Part shown: in pieces, positions 37,401 to 44,368 of the stretch
Position numbering within the stretch: the first letter of the stretch is position 1
Layout: each line of letters begins with the position of its first letter
Source: Strongylocentrotus droebachiensis
Lineage: Eukaryota > Echinodermata > Echinoidea > Camarodonta > Strongylocentrotidae
Length of the DNA: 64,000 nt
Assembly (NCBI GenBank): GCA_035222895.1
Contig: JAVYIG010006399.1
Coordinates: 54,660 to 118,659, forward strand
Reading direction: 5' to 3'
Translations under genes and position numbers: made by a program
Notes under the pieces: generated by a model
What the model saw: only the letters and a program-made list of their open reading frames with translations
Told to the model about the DNA's origin: nothing
Database searches by the model: none

Positions 37401-40400
37401 TGTACAAGGCCAGCACAAATCTTCTCACTTCGTCATTATCTGTCAAGCGCCTTGAGTAAGTCATTAGTGCACTTTATAAAGATTTATTATTAATGATCTA
37501 CCACTTAGAATTAGGCAGTCACCATCAGTTACTACCTTCAGAAAGGCCTTAAAAACACATGTTTTTGCAGTTTGTAGTTGTAAGACAGTTTTTCTTTATT
37601 ACTTGTTATTTGTAATTTTCTTTTTCATTTTCTGTAAGCGCGGTATAATTAATAATATTAATAATAAGTGCACCTTGAGCATTTAATTTTTTTAAGTGGA
37701 TTTGGCGCCTTATAAATTGTATATATTACGATGTACCAACCTTGCTTCATCGGGATGTTGCTTGCGGTAGTTGTCGTGAGGGATATGAACCATAGTGGTA
37801 TCCTCTATCTTGTAGATTGTGTGACCTCCAATAATAGCGACCCTGTTCATCGTTAAATTTGAGGGGATAAGAAAATAAAGTGTTTATTATCATTATCAAT
37901 ATTATTCTTATCTTCATCATCATTATTATTATCATTATCTTTATGATCAGAGTCATTATCATTATTATTATCATTATGTGGTGGTGGTGGTGGTAGAAGC
38001 ATTATTATTACTATTTTAGAATTTAACTTACTTTTTCCTCTTCGTAATCAGGATGATATAATACCCCTCTAGGAATTTGACAAAGCCTAGAGAAGAAAAA
38101 ACATGGTAACATCAAACATTTTATACAATCCTTAATATTCCAACAACATAAAATATTTTCATTTTCGTCACTTGCAACAACCTAAGAAAATTCAAAGTCA
38201 ACTAAAATGATTTGTAATTATCTGAAATAACCTGCGACCCCATGAAATATTTTGCATACAGAAGTACTTAGAATGACTTGAAATAATTTGATATCCTCTA
38301 TAAAGATAACAAGGATGATCAGTTGCAATCGCTTCCCTCGGATAGGACGTTAAATGGAGGCCCAACTTAGAGGAGAGTCACCTCTTTTGCACATTATGAA
38401 CCCATGGTACAATTCATTTAAGAGTAGGGGGAAACCCTGGATGTAGTGAGGGGAGGAGAGACCCGAGGGTTACAGTAATTCAGTTTGGGTTTTCCCTCCT
38501 AGGCACAGGTGACGCCAATTACTTAATAATAATAAACCATAACTTGTAATCACTTGCACTAACTTATGGACCTGTAAATAAAAAAATTGTGAATTAACCA
38601 GCAGCTAAAACCCTGGATGTAGTGAGGGGAGGAGAGACCCGAGGGTTACAGTAATTCAGTTTGGGTTTTCCCTCCTAGGCACAGGTGACGCCAATTACTT
38701 AATAATAATAAACCATAACTTGTAATCACTTGCACTAACTTATGGACCTGTAAATAAAAAAATTGTGAATTAACCAGCAGCTAAATTTCAAAACCCAATC
38801 ATTTGACTTGAACTCATTTGCAATAACTGGCAATCATGTGAAATCATTTTTCAATCACATGAAAACAAAATGTAACCATGAATCATTTACAATTCTTTTC
38901 ATTTTTATATTTCTCAAACTTTCCAAATTTCCCTCCAATCGGTCTTCTCACCAGCTATCCCAAAAGCAGAGACATTCCGAGACCATCCAGCCATGGGGTT
39001 CGATGACGAGGAGGAGGAGGAGGCAGGGGAGTTGCCATGGCGTAGTGTCTGCAGGAGGTCCTTGATTTGAGGAAGAGTGTAGGAGATCTAAAATGGACGA
39101 GAAGACAGGATTTTTTTTGGAATACTTAACTTGAGCAAGAGCAGGAGCAACATAAAAAAACCACAAACATGAAATGAAGAAACTGAACCTTTCCAGAATG
39201 GCCTGCTACCTTATGTGATCAATTGTGTTAATAATAATAACTATTTCTTATATGGTGTTTTCAGGGAGGCCCTATCAAAGCGCTTTACAGATATATATAT
39301 TATTACCCCGGTCATCGGATTCAGGCTTACCCGCACACATTGTATGCACATTCTCCACTCCCTGGGGGCATTCCAGCCAGGCGTCATTTTTACAAGCGCA
39401 CACTTGCTAATCTAAGCACATTAGCTTTCGCATCCTACCGGGTACCCATTTAACACCTGGGTGGAGAGTGGCAAATGTAGATCAATGTCTTTTCAAAGGA
39501 CATTAGTGCCACGGTGGGACTTGAACCGCGGACCTTGTGATCCACAGTCCGGTGACATATCCACTCGTCCATGACACCTCTACACCAGTTGAATAGTTCT
39601 GGTGTTTGTGTCATTTAACCTATTAACTACTGAATTATTTTATACAGGAGACACCCGGTTCCAGAAGCCAATGGGTTAAAGGATGAATACTGGTTAGTTG
39701 TCATTCATAGTCCTAGTCTTCTCATCACGTACAATTTATAAGCCAATTTAAGTCTGTATTTATCACTTTTCAAACTACTAGTAGGCCTACTGCAATTGCA
39801 ATTTATTCTTACCAGTAATCAGATAACTGTGCAATATGTCTTCTGATTATTGTATATAACCTGGGAATGTCATTTGTTATCGACTGCAGTAACTAAAAGT
39901 TGTCTTACCTTATCATCTGTAAGGAGTAGCTCTCTAGCTTCTGTCCGATCAATTTTCAACACTCTGAACTCGGTTTCAGCATTGTTGGACCCTATGATGT
40001 AAAACCTCTGAAGGAAAATTTAATAATATGAAATAAAGAAAAGTGGCATCTTCAAAATGGAAAATATTAAATATACATCAACACATTGTAGGCCTATACA
40101 TGTACATTACACATGAGTGAAATTCCAGTGTCTTTCTTAAAGCAATTCCATCATACTGATTTGACAGGGATGGGCATCTAGGCTGGGTTCTGTGTTTACT
40201 TGAGCTACTTTGAGTAGTACACATACATGTATATCCAATATGTTAACACTTCATAACTGACCATATATGCAGCCAAAACTGTTTTTAATTTCGATGAATC
40301 TCTGATCCATTCTGAGTCATTCATAATCCCCCCCCCCCCCCATCATCAATATCACTATTCCACTCTGAATACAGACAATGAAGATATGGCACAATCATCG

Positions 40401-40722
40401 TGTATTCTGGTCCATTGTACTTTGTTTCCTTTTTTTTCATTTTCTTTTCAAAGGGTAAAAAAAAAGAGCTTCCAATCATGAACAAATTGAAGCATAATGT
40501 ACAATTTTATTCTATAATCAATGACGTTCATTGATCTTCCATAATGTAATTAAAAAGCCTCATAAATACGTACTTGGAACTAAATACTAAAAGATTCGTT
40601 GCAAATACACAGTAGTATTTCTTTTGCATGGCAATTTCAGAGTTATGAAGGGTAACACTTACAGCTTTGGTTTCATAAAGGACTATCTTCTGGATGTTGC
40701 TGATGAAGAAATCCGTCTCCAT
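12746..40722 (-). CDS. FIG4: FIG4 phosphoinositide 5-phosphatase, 24 coding exons (complete)
   Basis: Sac-family phosphatase that removes the 5-phosphate of PI(3,5)P2 and works in the PIKfyve-VAC14 complex on late endosomes and lysosomes. In transcription order the exons are 40663-40722, 39909-40007, 38952-39087, 38032-38086, 37741-37842, 36685-36735, 35709-35767, 34069-34209, 32883-32983, 32188-32350, 31481-31578, 30345-30478, 29916-30035, 29194-29242, 28392-28481, 27493-27551, 26236-26402, 24951-25086, 21649-21852, 20685-20765, 19504-19663, 17998-18077, 13976-14077 and 12746-12938. All phases agree and the sum is 2640 bp, giving 879 aa (human 907). The N-terminal Sac domain leads to the CX5R active site, C464-VDCLD-R470 (exon 15). 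A Ser-rich linker (exon 21) and a conserved YREY tail follow. The isoleucine equivalent to human Ile41 (the CMT4J site) is kept at residue 39. The start ATG has a strong context (A at -3, G at +4). Identification is by recalled human FIG4 similarity across the whole length. Confidence 0.95.
13033..13223 (+). mobile_element. MITE family A, copy 2
   Basis: Starts ATTAAAGCCGGTCTGAACTA and ends GTGGGGCTTAAAG. In the last FIG4 intron, antisense to the gene. Confidence 0.8.
13489..13710 (+). mobile_element. MITE family B, truncated copy
   Basis: Begins TTAAAGATAAAGTTGAGTTA and continues with GGTCATGCGATTTGCATTGTG and GGCCAAGTCTTGGTAAAG, matching the left part of the copies at 25494 and 30572. The right part is missing. 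Contains a few extra bases (GAATCATCAAAACGATAAG) also seen at 30840-30860. Confidence 0.7.
13976..14077 (-). CDS. FIG4: FIG4 exon 23
   Basis: Residues 782-816, [18 protein letters not shown] and [10 protein letters not shown]. Weakly conserved with human RFVQLGQSQHKQ; supported mainly by phase and canonical sites (CTTCCAG; AT|GTAAGT). Confidence 0.8.
14192..14394 (+). mobile_element. MITE family A, copy 3
   Basis: Starts TTAAAGGCTGTCTGTACTAG and ends CAGTGGGGATTAAA. In FIG4 intron 22. Same internal words as the other copies. Confidence 0.8.
14395..17410 (-). other. FIG4 intron 22, unremarkable part
   Basis: Three kilobases of AT-rich intron with no recognisable gene, RNA or repeat family apart from scattered A/T runs. 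Confidence 0.5.
17411..17743. mobile_element. 333-bp TIR element (mariner-like MITE)
   Basis: Left end TACACTGTTGGTCATAATGG and right end CCATTATGACCAACAGTGTA are complementary, flanked by TA. The complementarity continues inward with gaps (GGTGGAATAATTTTTTTTACC against TTAAAAAAAATTATTCCACC). No open frame. A half copy lies at 56437-56625. Confidence 0.85.
17998..18077 (-). CDS. FIG4: FIG4 exon 22
   Basis: Residues 756-782, [17 protein letters not shown], aligning with human VVQPMKELYGINLSDG. 80 bp, acceptor TTTCACAG, donor AAAG|GTATGG. Confidence 0.9.
18320..18660. repeat. Degenerate tandem repeat of a TGATAAGTGCCCCTTTTCACC-like unit
   Basis: About ten copies of a roughly 30-bp unit (for example AATAAGTGCACCTTTCCCC and TGATAACTGCCCC) with heavy divergence, in FIG4 intron 21. 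The same unit family occurs at 57180-57600. Confidence 0.75.
18683..18877 (-). mobile_element. MITE family A, copy 4 (inverted)
   Basis: Reverse orientation: begins TTAAAGCCCCACTGTACTAC and ends AGTACAGATGGCCTTTAA. TTAA is present at both borders. In FIG4 intron 21. Confidence 0.82.
18979..19501. mobile_element. TIR element with internal 87-bp tandem repeats, ending in the FIG4 exon 21 donor
   Basis: Left end ACAGTCAAACCTG (18979-18991) and right end CAGGTTTGACTGT (19489-19501) form terminal inverted repeats. Between them are about five 87-bp units containing AGTACATGTTTCAA, GAGAAACCATTTTCA and TGTAGACAGGT. The unit length is a multiple of three, so a 159-codon repetitive minus-strand frame ([11 protein letters not shown]) stays open; nothing suggests it is a real protein. 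Related elements occur at 43987-44166, 45752-45924, about 27985-28130 and 60447-60555. Confidence 0.87.
19504..19663 (-). CDS. FIG4: FIG4 exon 21 (Ser-rich linker)
   Basis: Residues 702-755, a Ser/Asp-rich linker ([20 protein letters not shown]), like the human SSSSEDDSGTDREEE stretch. Its acceptor is preceded by (ATC)n. Its donor GTACAG runs into the end of a transposon (see 18979-19501). Confidence 0.88.
19670..20200. repeat. (GAT)n microsatellite, 530 bp
   Basis: Degenerate GAT/GTT/AAT triplets on the plus strand, starting a few bases upstream of the FIG4 exon 21 acceptor. The Asp- and Met-rich frames here are artefacts. Confidence 0.9.
20436..20630 (+). mobile_element. MITE family A, copy 5
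   Basis: Ends GACAGTGGGGCTTTAA and shares CTCATTAACTCAGCTCTCAA with the other copies. In FIG4 intron 20. Confidence 0.8.
20685..20765 (-). CDS. FIG4: FIG4 exon 20
   Basis: Residues 675-702, [17 protein letters not shown], aligning with human SPFTVRKP. Acceptor CTAAAG, donor CAG|GTAATG. Confidence 0.85.
21209..21487 (+). pseudogene. Non-LTR retrotransposon relic (C-terminal tail of an endonuclease/reverse transcriptase ORF)
   Basis: The 92-residue frame contains [12 protein letters not shown], then [19 protein letters not shown] and NIKKQWTG. This is the signature C-terminal tail of invertebrate non-LTR endonuclease-reverse transcriptase proteins. The frame stops after VEDRKL. No upstream RT or endonuclease domain is seen, so it is 5'-truncated. 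It lies antisense in FIG4 intron 19. Confidence 0.8.
21649..21852 (-). CDS. FIG4: FIG4 exon 19
   Basis: Residues 607-675, [17 protein letters not shown] (human WWTPEVIKHLPLPYDEV), then [15 protein letters not shown] (human FRPYELSSFDDTFCL). Acceptor TCTCTAG; a 2 kb ATC satellite begins about 28 bp upstream of it. Confidence 0.94.
21880..23925. repeat. 2-kb (ATC)n / ACTGTC satellite
   Basis: Runs of three to eight ATC triplets separated by ACTGTC hexamers (sometimes ATAACTGTC or ACCATC). Because every unit is a multiple of three, the array is open in five of six frames, giving 800-codon Met/Thr/Val or Ile/Thr/Val frames that are not genes. It fills much of FIG4 intron 18 and ends about 28 bp before the exon 19 acceptor. 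Confidence 0.93.
23926..24935. repeat. Degenerate tandem repeat with TAACCCTAACCC words and an exon fragment
   Basis: Four to five units of roughly 170-250 bp, each with CATAGAAACTG, AACCCTAACCCTGAACCC, AATTGCAAACCTAAC and TCTTATATCTTTGAT. At the right end the unit merges into the intron flank and donor of FIG4 exon 18 (24906-24950), showing the array grew from that site. Confidence 0.8.
24508..24600 (-). pseudogene. FIG4: Partial duplicate of FIG4 exon 18
   Basis: On the minus strand this reads [20 protein letters not shown] then TDKR, followed by AGAG|GTACAG. It mirrors the end of exon 18 ([21 protein letters not shown]) with an intact donor. It has two 3-bp indels and point changes, so the frame is kept. 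The 5' half of the exon and its acceptor are missing. Whether it is ever spliced cannot be told from sequence. Confidence 0.8.
24951..25086 (-). CDS. FIG4: FIG4 exon 18
   Basis: Residues 562-607, [20 protein letters not shown] and LPTDYYLHH, matching human [20 protein letters not shown]. Its 3' part and donor are duplicated at about 24508-24600. Donor AGAG|GTACGG. Confidence 0.95.
25139..25334 (+). mobile_element. MITE family A, copy 6
   Basis: Begins TTAAAGTTTATCTCTACTAG and ends GACAGTGTGGCTTTAA, just upstream of FIG4 exon 18 in intron 17. Confidence 0.8.
25494..25860 (+). mobile_element. MITE family B, full copy
   Basis: 367 bp. Left end TTAAAGCTAAAGACCAGTTA and right end ACTGGTCTTTACCTCTAAAG are inverted repeats around TAAAGACCAGT. 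The inside carries TCATGCGATTGCATTGTG, GGGACTACACAC and GGCGGTTTCCCGTCAACA. No credible protein frame. Confidence 0.85.
26236..26402 (-). CDS. FIG4: FIG4 exon 17
   Basis: Residues 506-562, [20 protein letters not shown] and [19 protein letters not shown], near-identical to human. Ends SRYYSNAFS. Donor CAG|GTATGT. Confidence 0.97.
26440..26720. repeat. 17-18-bp minisatellite GCATATTCATGTCCATT
   Basis: About 15 degenerate copies in FIG4 intron 16, followed by a short GAGTCTGAGTCCAAGTC repeat near 26757-26830. It gives a spurious His/Ile/Phe-rich frame. Confidence 0.88.
27493..27551 (-). CDS. FIG4: FIG4 exon 16
   Basis: Residues 487-506, [19 protein letters not shown], matching human LYSLGLIDKPNLQFDTDAV. 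Acceptor CTTGCAG, donor AAG|GTGGGT. A 13-bp minisatellite begins 36 bp upstream of the acceptor. Confidence 0.95.
27588..27921. repeat. 13-bp minisatellite AGTAGCTTATAAC
   Basis: About 25 copies, most exact, with occasional CTAATAGCTTATAAC variants. In FIG4 intron 15, starting 36 bp upstream of the exon 16 acceptor. Confidence 0.95.
27985..28130. mobile_element. Fragment of the CAGTCAAACCTG element family
   Basis: Contains CCCTTGAAAAGTGTATTTCA, CACCAAAGGAACC and TAAAGACCACCTGCC, matching the inner part of the copy at 45752-45924. Ends are degraded. Confidence 0.6.
28392..28481 (-). CDS. FIG4: FIG4 exon 15 (CX5R active site)
   Basis: Residues 457-486. [18 protein letters not shown] holds the Sac catalytic CX5RT motif (C464 to R470, T471), identical to human through [14 protein letters not shown]. 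90 bp, phase 0; acceptor TTGTAG, donor CAG|GTGAGT. Confidence 0.97.
29194..29242 (-). CDS. FIG4: FIG4 exon 14
   Basis: Residues 440-456, [16 protein letters not shown]. At 49 bp it is too short for an ORF scan and is supported by phase and splice sites. It leads straight into the active-site exon and differs clearly from the human sequence at this point. Confidence 0.85.
29276..29425. repeat. GA-rich microsatellite
   Basis: GAGA/GAAA/GACA repeats in FIG4 intron 13, next to the exon 14 acceptor. Confidence 0.9.
29701..29895 (+). mobile_element. MITE family A, copy 7
   Basis: Begins TTTTAAAGCTTATCTGTACT and ends GTGCAGTGGGGCTTT, about 20 bp from the FIG4 exon 13 donor. Confidence 0.8.
29916..30035 (-). 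CDS. FIG4: FIG4 exon 13
   Basis: Residues 400-440, [19 protein letters not shown], aligning with human VLDRLNVIAESVVKKTGFF. The second half has diverged from human. Acceptor CACAG, donor CCAG|GTAAAA. Confidence 0.9.
30345..30478 (-). CDS. FIG4: FIG4 exon 12
   Basis: Residues 356-400. Basic start KREKRKRES, then [10 protein letters not shown] and DMARYTK, matching human [10 protein letters not shown] and DMAKYTK. Acceptor TTTGTAG, donor GAA|GTAAGT. Confidence 0.94.
30572..30967 (-). mobile_element. MITE family B, full copy in opposite orientation
   Basis: Begins TTAAAGGTAAAGACCAGTAT and ends CTGGTCTTTAGCTTTAA, 396 bp, reverse of the copy at 25494-25860. TTAA at both borders. Confidence 0.85.
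31230..31400 (+). pseudogene. Possible small retroelement-tail relic
   Basis: A stretch reading [11 protein letters not shown] on the plus strand resembles the basic GRRRGRP-W motif of the tails at 21209 and 44772, followed by a (GA)n tract at 31408-31445. Too short to be sure. Confidence 0.3.
31481..31578 (-). CDS. FIG4: FIG4 exon 11
   Basis: Residues 323-355, [13 protein letters not shown] and [15 protein letters not shown], matching human ADPFAHVAALH and FGSPIIILNLVK. Acceptor CTTGCAG, donor AAG|GTAAGT. Confidence 0.95.
32188..32350 (-). CDS. FIG4: FIG4 exon 10
   Basis: Residues 269-323, [27 protein letters not shown] and MVPKPPIN. These are Sac motifs with near identity to human. Acceptor TTTGCAG, donor ACA|GTGAGT. 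Confidence 0.96.
32883..32983 (-). CDS. FIG4: FIG4 exon 9
   Basis: Residues 235-268, [17 protein letters not shown], then [14 protein letters not shown], the conserved Sac AGTRFLKRG motif. Acceptor CTCAAG has a poor pyrimidine tract; donor GAG|GTAAGT. Confidence 0.94.
33050..33210 (+). mobile_element. Degenerate tRNA-derived SINE, second family
   Basis: The head TCGTGGTCTTGTGGATATGTC with B-box-like GCAGTTCGAGTC is followed by AACCAGGTGTTAAACAGGT. The arrangement matches the minus copies at about 39265-39585 and 45395-45565. Confidence 0.6.
33214..33545. mobile_element. 330-bp foldback element with hammerhead-like core
   Basis: The left arm (about 33214-33335) is complementary to the right arm (about 33428-33545): TGCGGGTGCACCATGTGAGA pairs with its complement, and GAGTCCTGAAAAGGACTCTG and AATCTTTCTTGG also pair. 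The unpaired centre includes CCTGACGACGG (33339-33349) and TTCGAAACGTCGAGC (33362-33376). That CTGACGA ... CGAAACGTC pair is like the hammerhead motifs of Penelope-type retroelements. The element call is solid; the ribozyme is a hypothesis. Confidence 0.7.
34069..34209 (-). CDS. FIG4: FIG4 exon 8
   Basis: Residues 188-235. Contains KFAWNHYLW (human KYVWNGELL region) and [13 protein letters not shown] (human LYIIHGFCGQS). Donor CA|GTATCC is weak at +4 to +6; it is chosen because it joins exon 9 without gaps against human. Confidence 0.9.
34539..35206. mobile_element. 670-bp TIR transposon without transposase
   Basis: Left end CCATGTGAGTCAAAAAAAAG and right end (minus) CAGTGTGAGTAAAAAAAAAA flank about 200-bp inverted repeats. 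The arms share TAGAAAATTGCTAATTA, GAGTGTTTTAT, TTCACGCTTG and TTGGCGCAAGTC-type words. TA lies at each border. The middle contains CACACACACGCGCACA and no transposase frame. A fragment of the same terminal sequence is at 57770-57800. Confidence 0.85.
35280..35530. repeat. Nested inverted repeats and a 22-bp perfect palindrome
   Basis: An imperfect hairpin (35290-35377; ACAGTCTAA pairs with TTAGACTGT, outer CCCACAC with GTGTGG) is followed by TAATGACCGGTCATTA (35463-35478) and a longer palindrome at 35484-35505 with the same core. In FIG4 intron 7. Confidence 0.85.
35709..35767 (-). CDS. FIG4: FIG4 exon 7
   Basis: Residues 168-188, [19 protein letters not shown], the Sac motif [10 protein letters not shown]. 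Acceptor TGAACAG, donor AAAG|GTCAGT. Confidence 0.95.
36685..36735 (-). CDS. FIG4: FIG4 exon 6
   Basis: Residues 151-168, [16 protein letters not shown], matching human [16 protein letters not shown]. 51 bp. The acceptor GCATTAG is directly followed by GTAC; donor TTCAG|GTAGGT. Confidence 0.95.
37241..37372. repeat. 132-nt imperfect hairpin in FIG4 intron 5
   Basis: Arms of 58 nt (37241-37298 and 37315-37372) pair around a 16-nt loop. The core GAAAAGTTGTCA is perfectly complementary, and several mismatches would be G:U pairs in RNA. Confidence 0.75.
37741..37842 (-). CDS. FIG4: FIG4 exon 5
   Basis: Residues 117-151, [19 protein letters not shown] and HPDEAR, matching human DIGGHAIYKVEDTNMIYIP and HPDEAR. 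The donor is GCAAG|GTTGGT, which departs from GTRAGT at +3 and +4; the frame with exon 6 fixes this junction. Confidence 0.93.
38032..38086 (-). CDS. FIG4: FIG4 exon 4
   Basis: Residues 99-117, [18 protein letters not shown], matching human FVRFLEGYYIVLITKRRK. Short 55-bp exon; acceptor CTCTAG, donor AAA|GTAAGT. Confidence 0.95.
38432..38783. repeat. Perfect 176-bp tandem duplication
   Basis: 38432-38607 and 38608-38783 appear identical by eye (CCCTGGATGTAGTGAGGGGA through CCAGCAGCTAAA). In FIG4 intron 3. Recent, or an assembly duplication. Confidence 0.92.
38952..39087 (-). CDS. FIG4: FIG4 exon 3
   Basis: Residues 54-99. Reads [13 protein letters not shown], then a Ser-rich loop ([11 protein letters not shown]), then VSAFGIAG, aligning with human VSAFGVVG. 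The serine run is longer than in human. Donor G|GTGAGA, phase 1. Confidence 0.93.
39265..39585 (-). mobile_element. tRNA-derived SINE, second family, minus copy
   Basis: On the minus strand the head TGGACGAGTGG (A box, 39561-39571) and GGTTCAAGTCC (B box, 39517-39527) are both good. The body continues CCACTCTCCACCCAGGTGTT and AAATGGGTACCCGGTAGG. The plus end reads AAGCGCTTTACAGATATATA. In FIG4 intron 2. The tRNA-like fold is extended by a body shared with 45395-45565, so it is a SINE. Confidence 0.8.
39909..40007 (-). CDS. FIG4: FIG4 exon 2
   Basis: Residues 21-53. Contains [19 protein letters not shown], nearly identical to the human N-terminal Sac lobe, including the Ile of the human I41T disease site. 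Acceptor CTTCAG, donor AAG|GTAAGA, phase 0 both sides. Confidence 0.95.
40663..40722 (-). CDS. FIG4: FIG4 exon 1 (start)
   Basis: Residues 1-20, METDFF then [11 protein letters not shown], matching human VQKLVLYETRA. Donor GCT|GTAAGT. An AG acceptor-like site (TAATGTTCAG) ends at 40758, so the 5' UTR probably begins in an upstream non-coding exon. Confidence 0.92.
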
Positions 40723-41900
40723 GTTTCCAAGATTTTCTTCAGTTCCTGATAGTTATCCTGAACATTAAAAAAAAGGAGAGAAGGAGTGAGATATGTTTAA
40801 AGTCTATGTATGGTCTGCACAAGTTCATGAAAGATATTGATTTTAAGATTAAGCATCGTACTGAAGACCCTAACCTGGCATTTTGATGATTCTGTATCAA
40901 TATAATTCATTTGTCATTCTTAGTCGATAGATTTTTAATGTCATTATTATAGTAATTGAAAATTAGACCCTAGATCTATTTTCTTTCCAGTTTCCAATCA
41001 TCATTTCATCTATTCTAAATCAAATTGTAAAGTCTAGATAAACAAAAACCGTCATTCCGCCATTCCGGTGAAAATTGGTAGTCAATCCCCCCGTTGCACG
41101 AAGAACTTTGCGCATAGAGCGCTATACAAGGAGCTTACACACTCTCATTGGCAGATCTGCACGAGTGGCTTCAAATTTAAGTGTGAGAGGAACTACATGT
41201 AGTAAGCGCAACTCAAGTCAAGTTCAATGGCAAAGTCAGTACGTAATTATTACGTCACACCACAGAGATTTTTGACACGTCCTGCTTTAAACAGGTGACA
41301 GACTTTACACATAACTGACACACACACGGCATTGCAACCACCTATACAATAGAAAAATCAACGAACATCTCAGAATAAATTTCCAGTTTGTACCTTAGTT
41401 AGATCTAAATAGATTCTATGACAAAAATGAGAATCGTTCAAACTTAAAAATAGTTATTGGTCCAGAAGGAAATTTGTTGTGTTTAAATGAATTATATTCA
41501 CAGAGAGGGGCCACTGTGTAAAGGAGGCGACCAGACCACACAATTTGGGGGCGACTGCGTATAGGAGGCGACCGGCTGGAGGCCGAGGGCGACCTGACCA
41601 GACACCGCCAGGGCAAGGTTTGAAGGAAGTTTAGACTTAGAGACATCACAATACGAGGGCGGCCACCCCGGCGGTGAGGGGAGCCGAACAGTGAGCTGCC
41701 GCCCACCGCCCTGCGATCTCGACTGAGCTGAACTAGACTTCACAAATAAGACATCACAAATCAACGTTAGTCTCTTCCTAATATACTAATGTTTCAACAA
41801 AATACACTAACCTGTTATCTATATTGTCTTTCTGCCTGCTTACAAAACAAAAGTTAACTTCAGAAGGAGAATATTTTATTTTTATTTAGATTTGTTGGTA
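40723..41900. promoter_or_regulatory. FIG4 upstream region with a GC-rich block
   Basis: The 35 bp before the FIG4 ATG end at a plausible acceptor (AATGTTCAG, 40758), implying an upstream 5' UTR exon. The block at about 41500-41720 is much richer in G, C and CpG than its surroundings (GGAGGCGACC repeated three times) and is the best candidate for a promoter or first exon. No TATA box or other site can be assigned with confidence. Confidence 0.4.
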
Positions 41901-43980
41901 GATCTAAATATACCACCGAGCTTCCGTACCTGTGTGACCTCTAGCCAAGTCGCTGGAAATTAATAATGAATGAAACGATGATCACAATAATAACAAAAAT
42001 AAGAAAAACAAAATATATCAGTAAAATTGTATTGATTTATTCTTTTCATTCAGTGAATTTAAGTAATCTATAATTTTCTTTTTTTCAAACACATTTTTAA
42101 GGAAAATGTGTTAAAATAAATTATAATGGTTCCATGTCTGGAAACAGACTTTGGAGTCGGCGCGGTTACCTTTTTAGAACAACACTATAAACTCTTCTCC
42201 TTCTCCTCCTCCCATGCTCTACTTTATCTCCTTCTCCTTCCCCTTCTTCGCTTTTCACTTCTCTTTGTCTTTCATTTTCCTCTTTCTTTCTTTTTTCTTA
42301 CTTTCTTTATATATAGATCTATTCTTTTCTTCCTTCAAGTGCATGCACTGCATGGTAATGCACTAAAAAAAAAAAATCTATACTCAATTTAAAAAATCCA
42401 TACTCAATTAAAGTATTAATTCCTTCGATATGAACATTTATTCCAAGAGGGAAGACAAGCTTTTAATAGTAAAAGAAAAGTTAGATATAACATAAAAAGT
42501 GGGCAGTCTAAACTGCCTCTCTTATAATTACTAACGAGGCTCATAACAATGCTGAAACAACTGAACATCCAGACACACACAATTTCTTGGTTTCCATGGT
42601 ATCAAATATGCAAATTTGACATAGGTGGTTTATTACACACAAAAATGTACAAAGTGCAAACATTGTGATTACATAATCATTTAAGAAAAACTAGTACTGA
42701 ATAATAAAAATCATACAAAGAATATTGCACACAACTCTTGTATGTATTGAAGAGGTATATAAAATTACTTCATATTGATTGAAAGGTATACAAATACGAT
42801 TGTGACAAGGTTTAAATCACAAATGCCCATAAGGAAAACCTGCAAATTTTGTGACAATATGATACTGTACATGTAACTTAGGAAGACTACTAATTAATTA
42901 AATCAACAGGTTTGCAGTTCTAGTCATTGCAACTTTCATGGTGGGTGGGTGCATAATGCTATTGCGACAGCTGCTCGGCTGTGTTTTCCAACACTAACCA
43001 AATTCCTAACTTTAAACGGCCCTTGACCCGACATATACCAGCCTTTGAACATACGGACATGAGCATCTATTTAAATCCAAAATTGAAAATTCAAGTCACT
43101 AATGACTATAACCAACTAATATTACTACATCCATGTATTGATTGAATCATCTCGAGTCTCTTGCAATTAAATTTAGATGTAAAACCACAGCAAACCAAAT
43201 AAAAAAATATCAGTAAGAAATGCTACTCTAATATTTGTCTATCATTTAAAGTTCAGCGTAGGCAAAGGTGTTGCTAGACATTTTCAAAGAGAGAAGGGGG
43301 TGTACAACCTGGATGCTGGCTTTGCAGAAAGCTTTCCAACAACATTTTGGGTTCTACGATTGTCAAAATAGCTATTAACGGCAAAATAGCTGTACGGTTA
43401 AAAAATAGGAATTTACTGCCAGAAATCAGGATTTTTCGACAGAAATTATGGGGGGGGGGAGGGTTGTAGTACATGTTACTTTGTACAATGCCAGCTAGCA
43501 GGAATTAAGTGTAGGGTATTTACAAAGCTACATAAATTTAACACAGCTATTTAAGCAATGTTGCCCCATACTATGACTTATTTATCAGATAGATAAAAAT
43601 CAATTTTCAGTGTACAAAATTTGGTTGCATAACAACTGGATATCCTAGTTATGAGAATGGTTGCAATGATAATACTGAAATACTGATAATACTAATTGTA
43701 AAATACCAATGGGCTAATTACATGAAAATTACTGCTTTTTACAGTGCAACTTTATGTGAGTGAAATAAATAAACCAAATAGTTAGAGCAAAATTTTGAAT
43801 TATATAAAGAACAGCAATTATGATTGTACTAACTGATCTTTCAAATACAAGAATACACACTGTACCGGTAGTTTCCTTGGCCCAGAAAAGAAAAATTCTT
43901 CTTGACTTTAGTATTAGCTAAAAAAATAAGTGTACACCAAAAAAACAATTGGACTAATTGGACGGGGTAAAGGATAATAC
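41901..43980. other. Intergenic DNA with no recognised gene
   Basis: AT-rich, with a CT-rich patch at 42190-42340 and short A and G runs. No coding sequence found. Confidence 0.5.
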
Positions 43981-43986
43981 ATTAAA

Positions 43987-44166
43987 AGTAAAACCTGCCT
44001 ATAAAGACCACCCCAGGAAAACAGAAAAAGTGGTCATTGTAGACAGGAGGCCTTTCTAGACAGGTTCTATAACACACATTTCTCTCTCACGAGAGACAAA
44101 ATGCATGTCCACTATAGACAGGTGGTCTTTATAGAGAGAGGTGGTTGCTAATACAGGCTTGACTGT
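43987..44166. mobile_element. CAGTCAAACCTG-family element
   Basis: Left end AAAACCTGCCTATAAAGACC and right end ACAGGCTTGACTGTTA, with internal TGTAGACAGGAGG and TAGACAGGTGGTC. Single-unit relative of the element at 18979. Confidence 0.75.
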
Positions 44167-44368
44167 TATAATAATATAGTACACAAATATACACTGTCTT
44201 GAGAGGTTCTGGTTAAAACAATGGGCAAGAGGTGTGACTCCAATAGTCCTATTTGCTGAGGGCCAACGTTCTTCGCCCTCTCATCACAGGTCAGGTTGGT
44301 GATCACATACCGTCAATGACAGGAGGAAATCAAACGGGTCGCTGAAGAGGTCAAAGAACATTTGGCAA

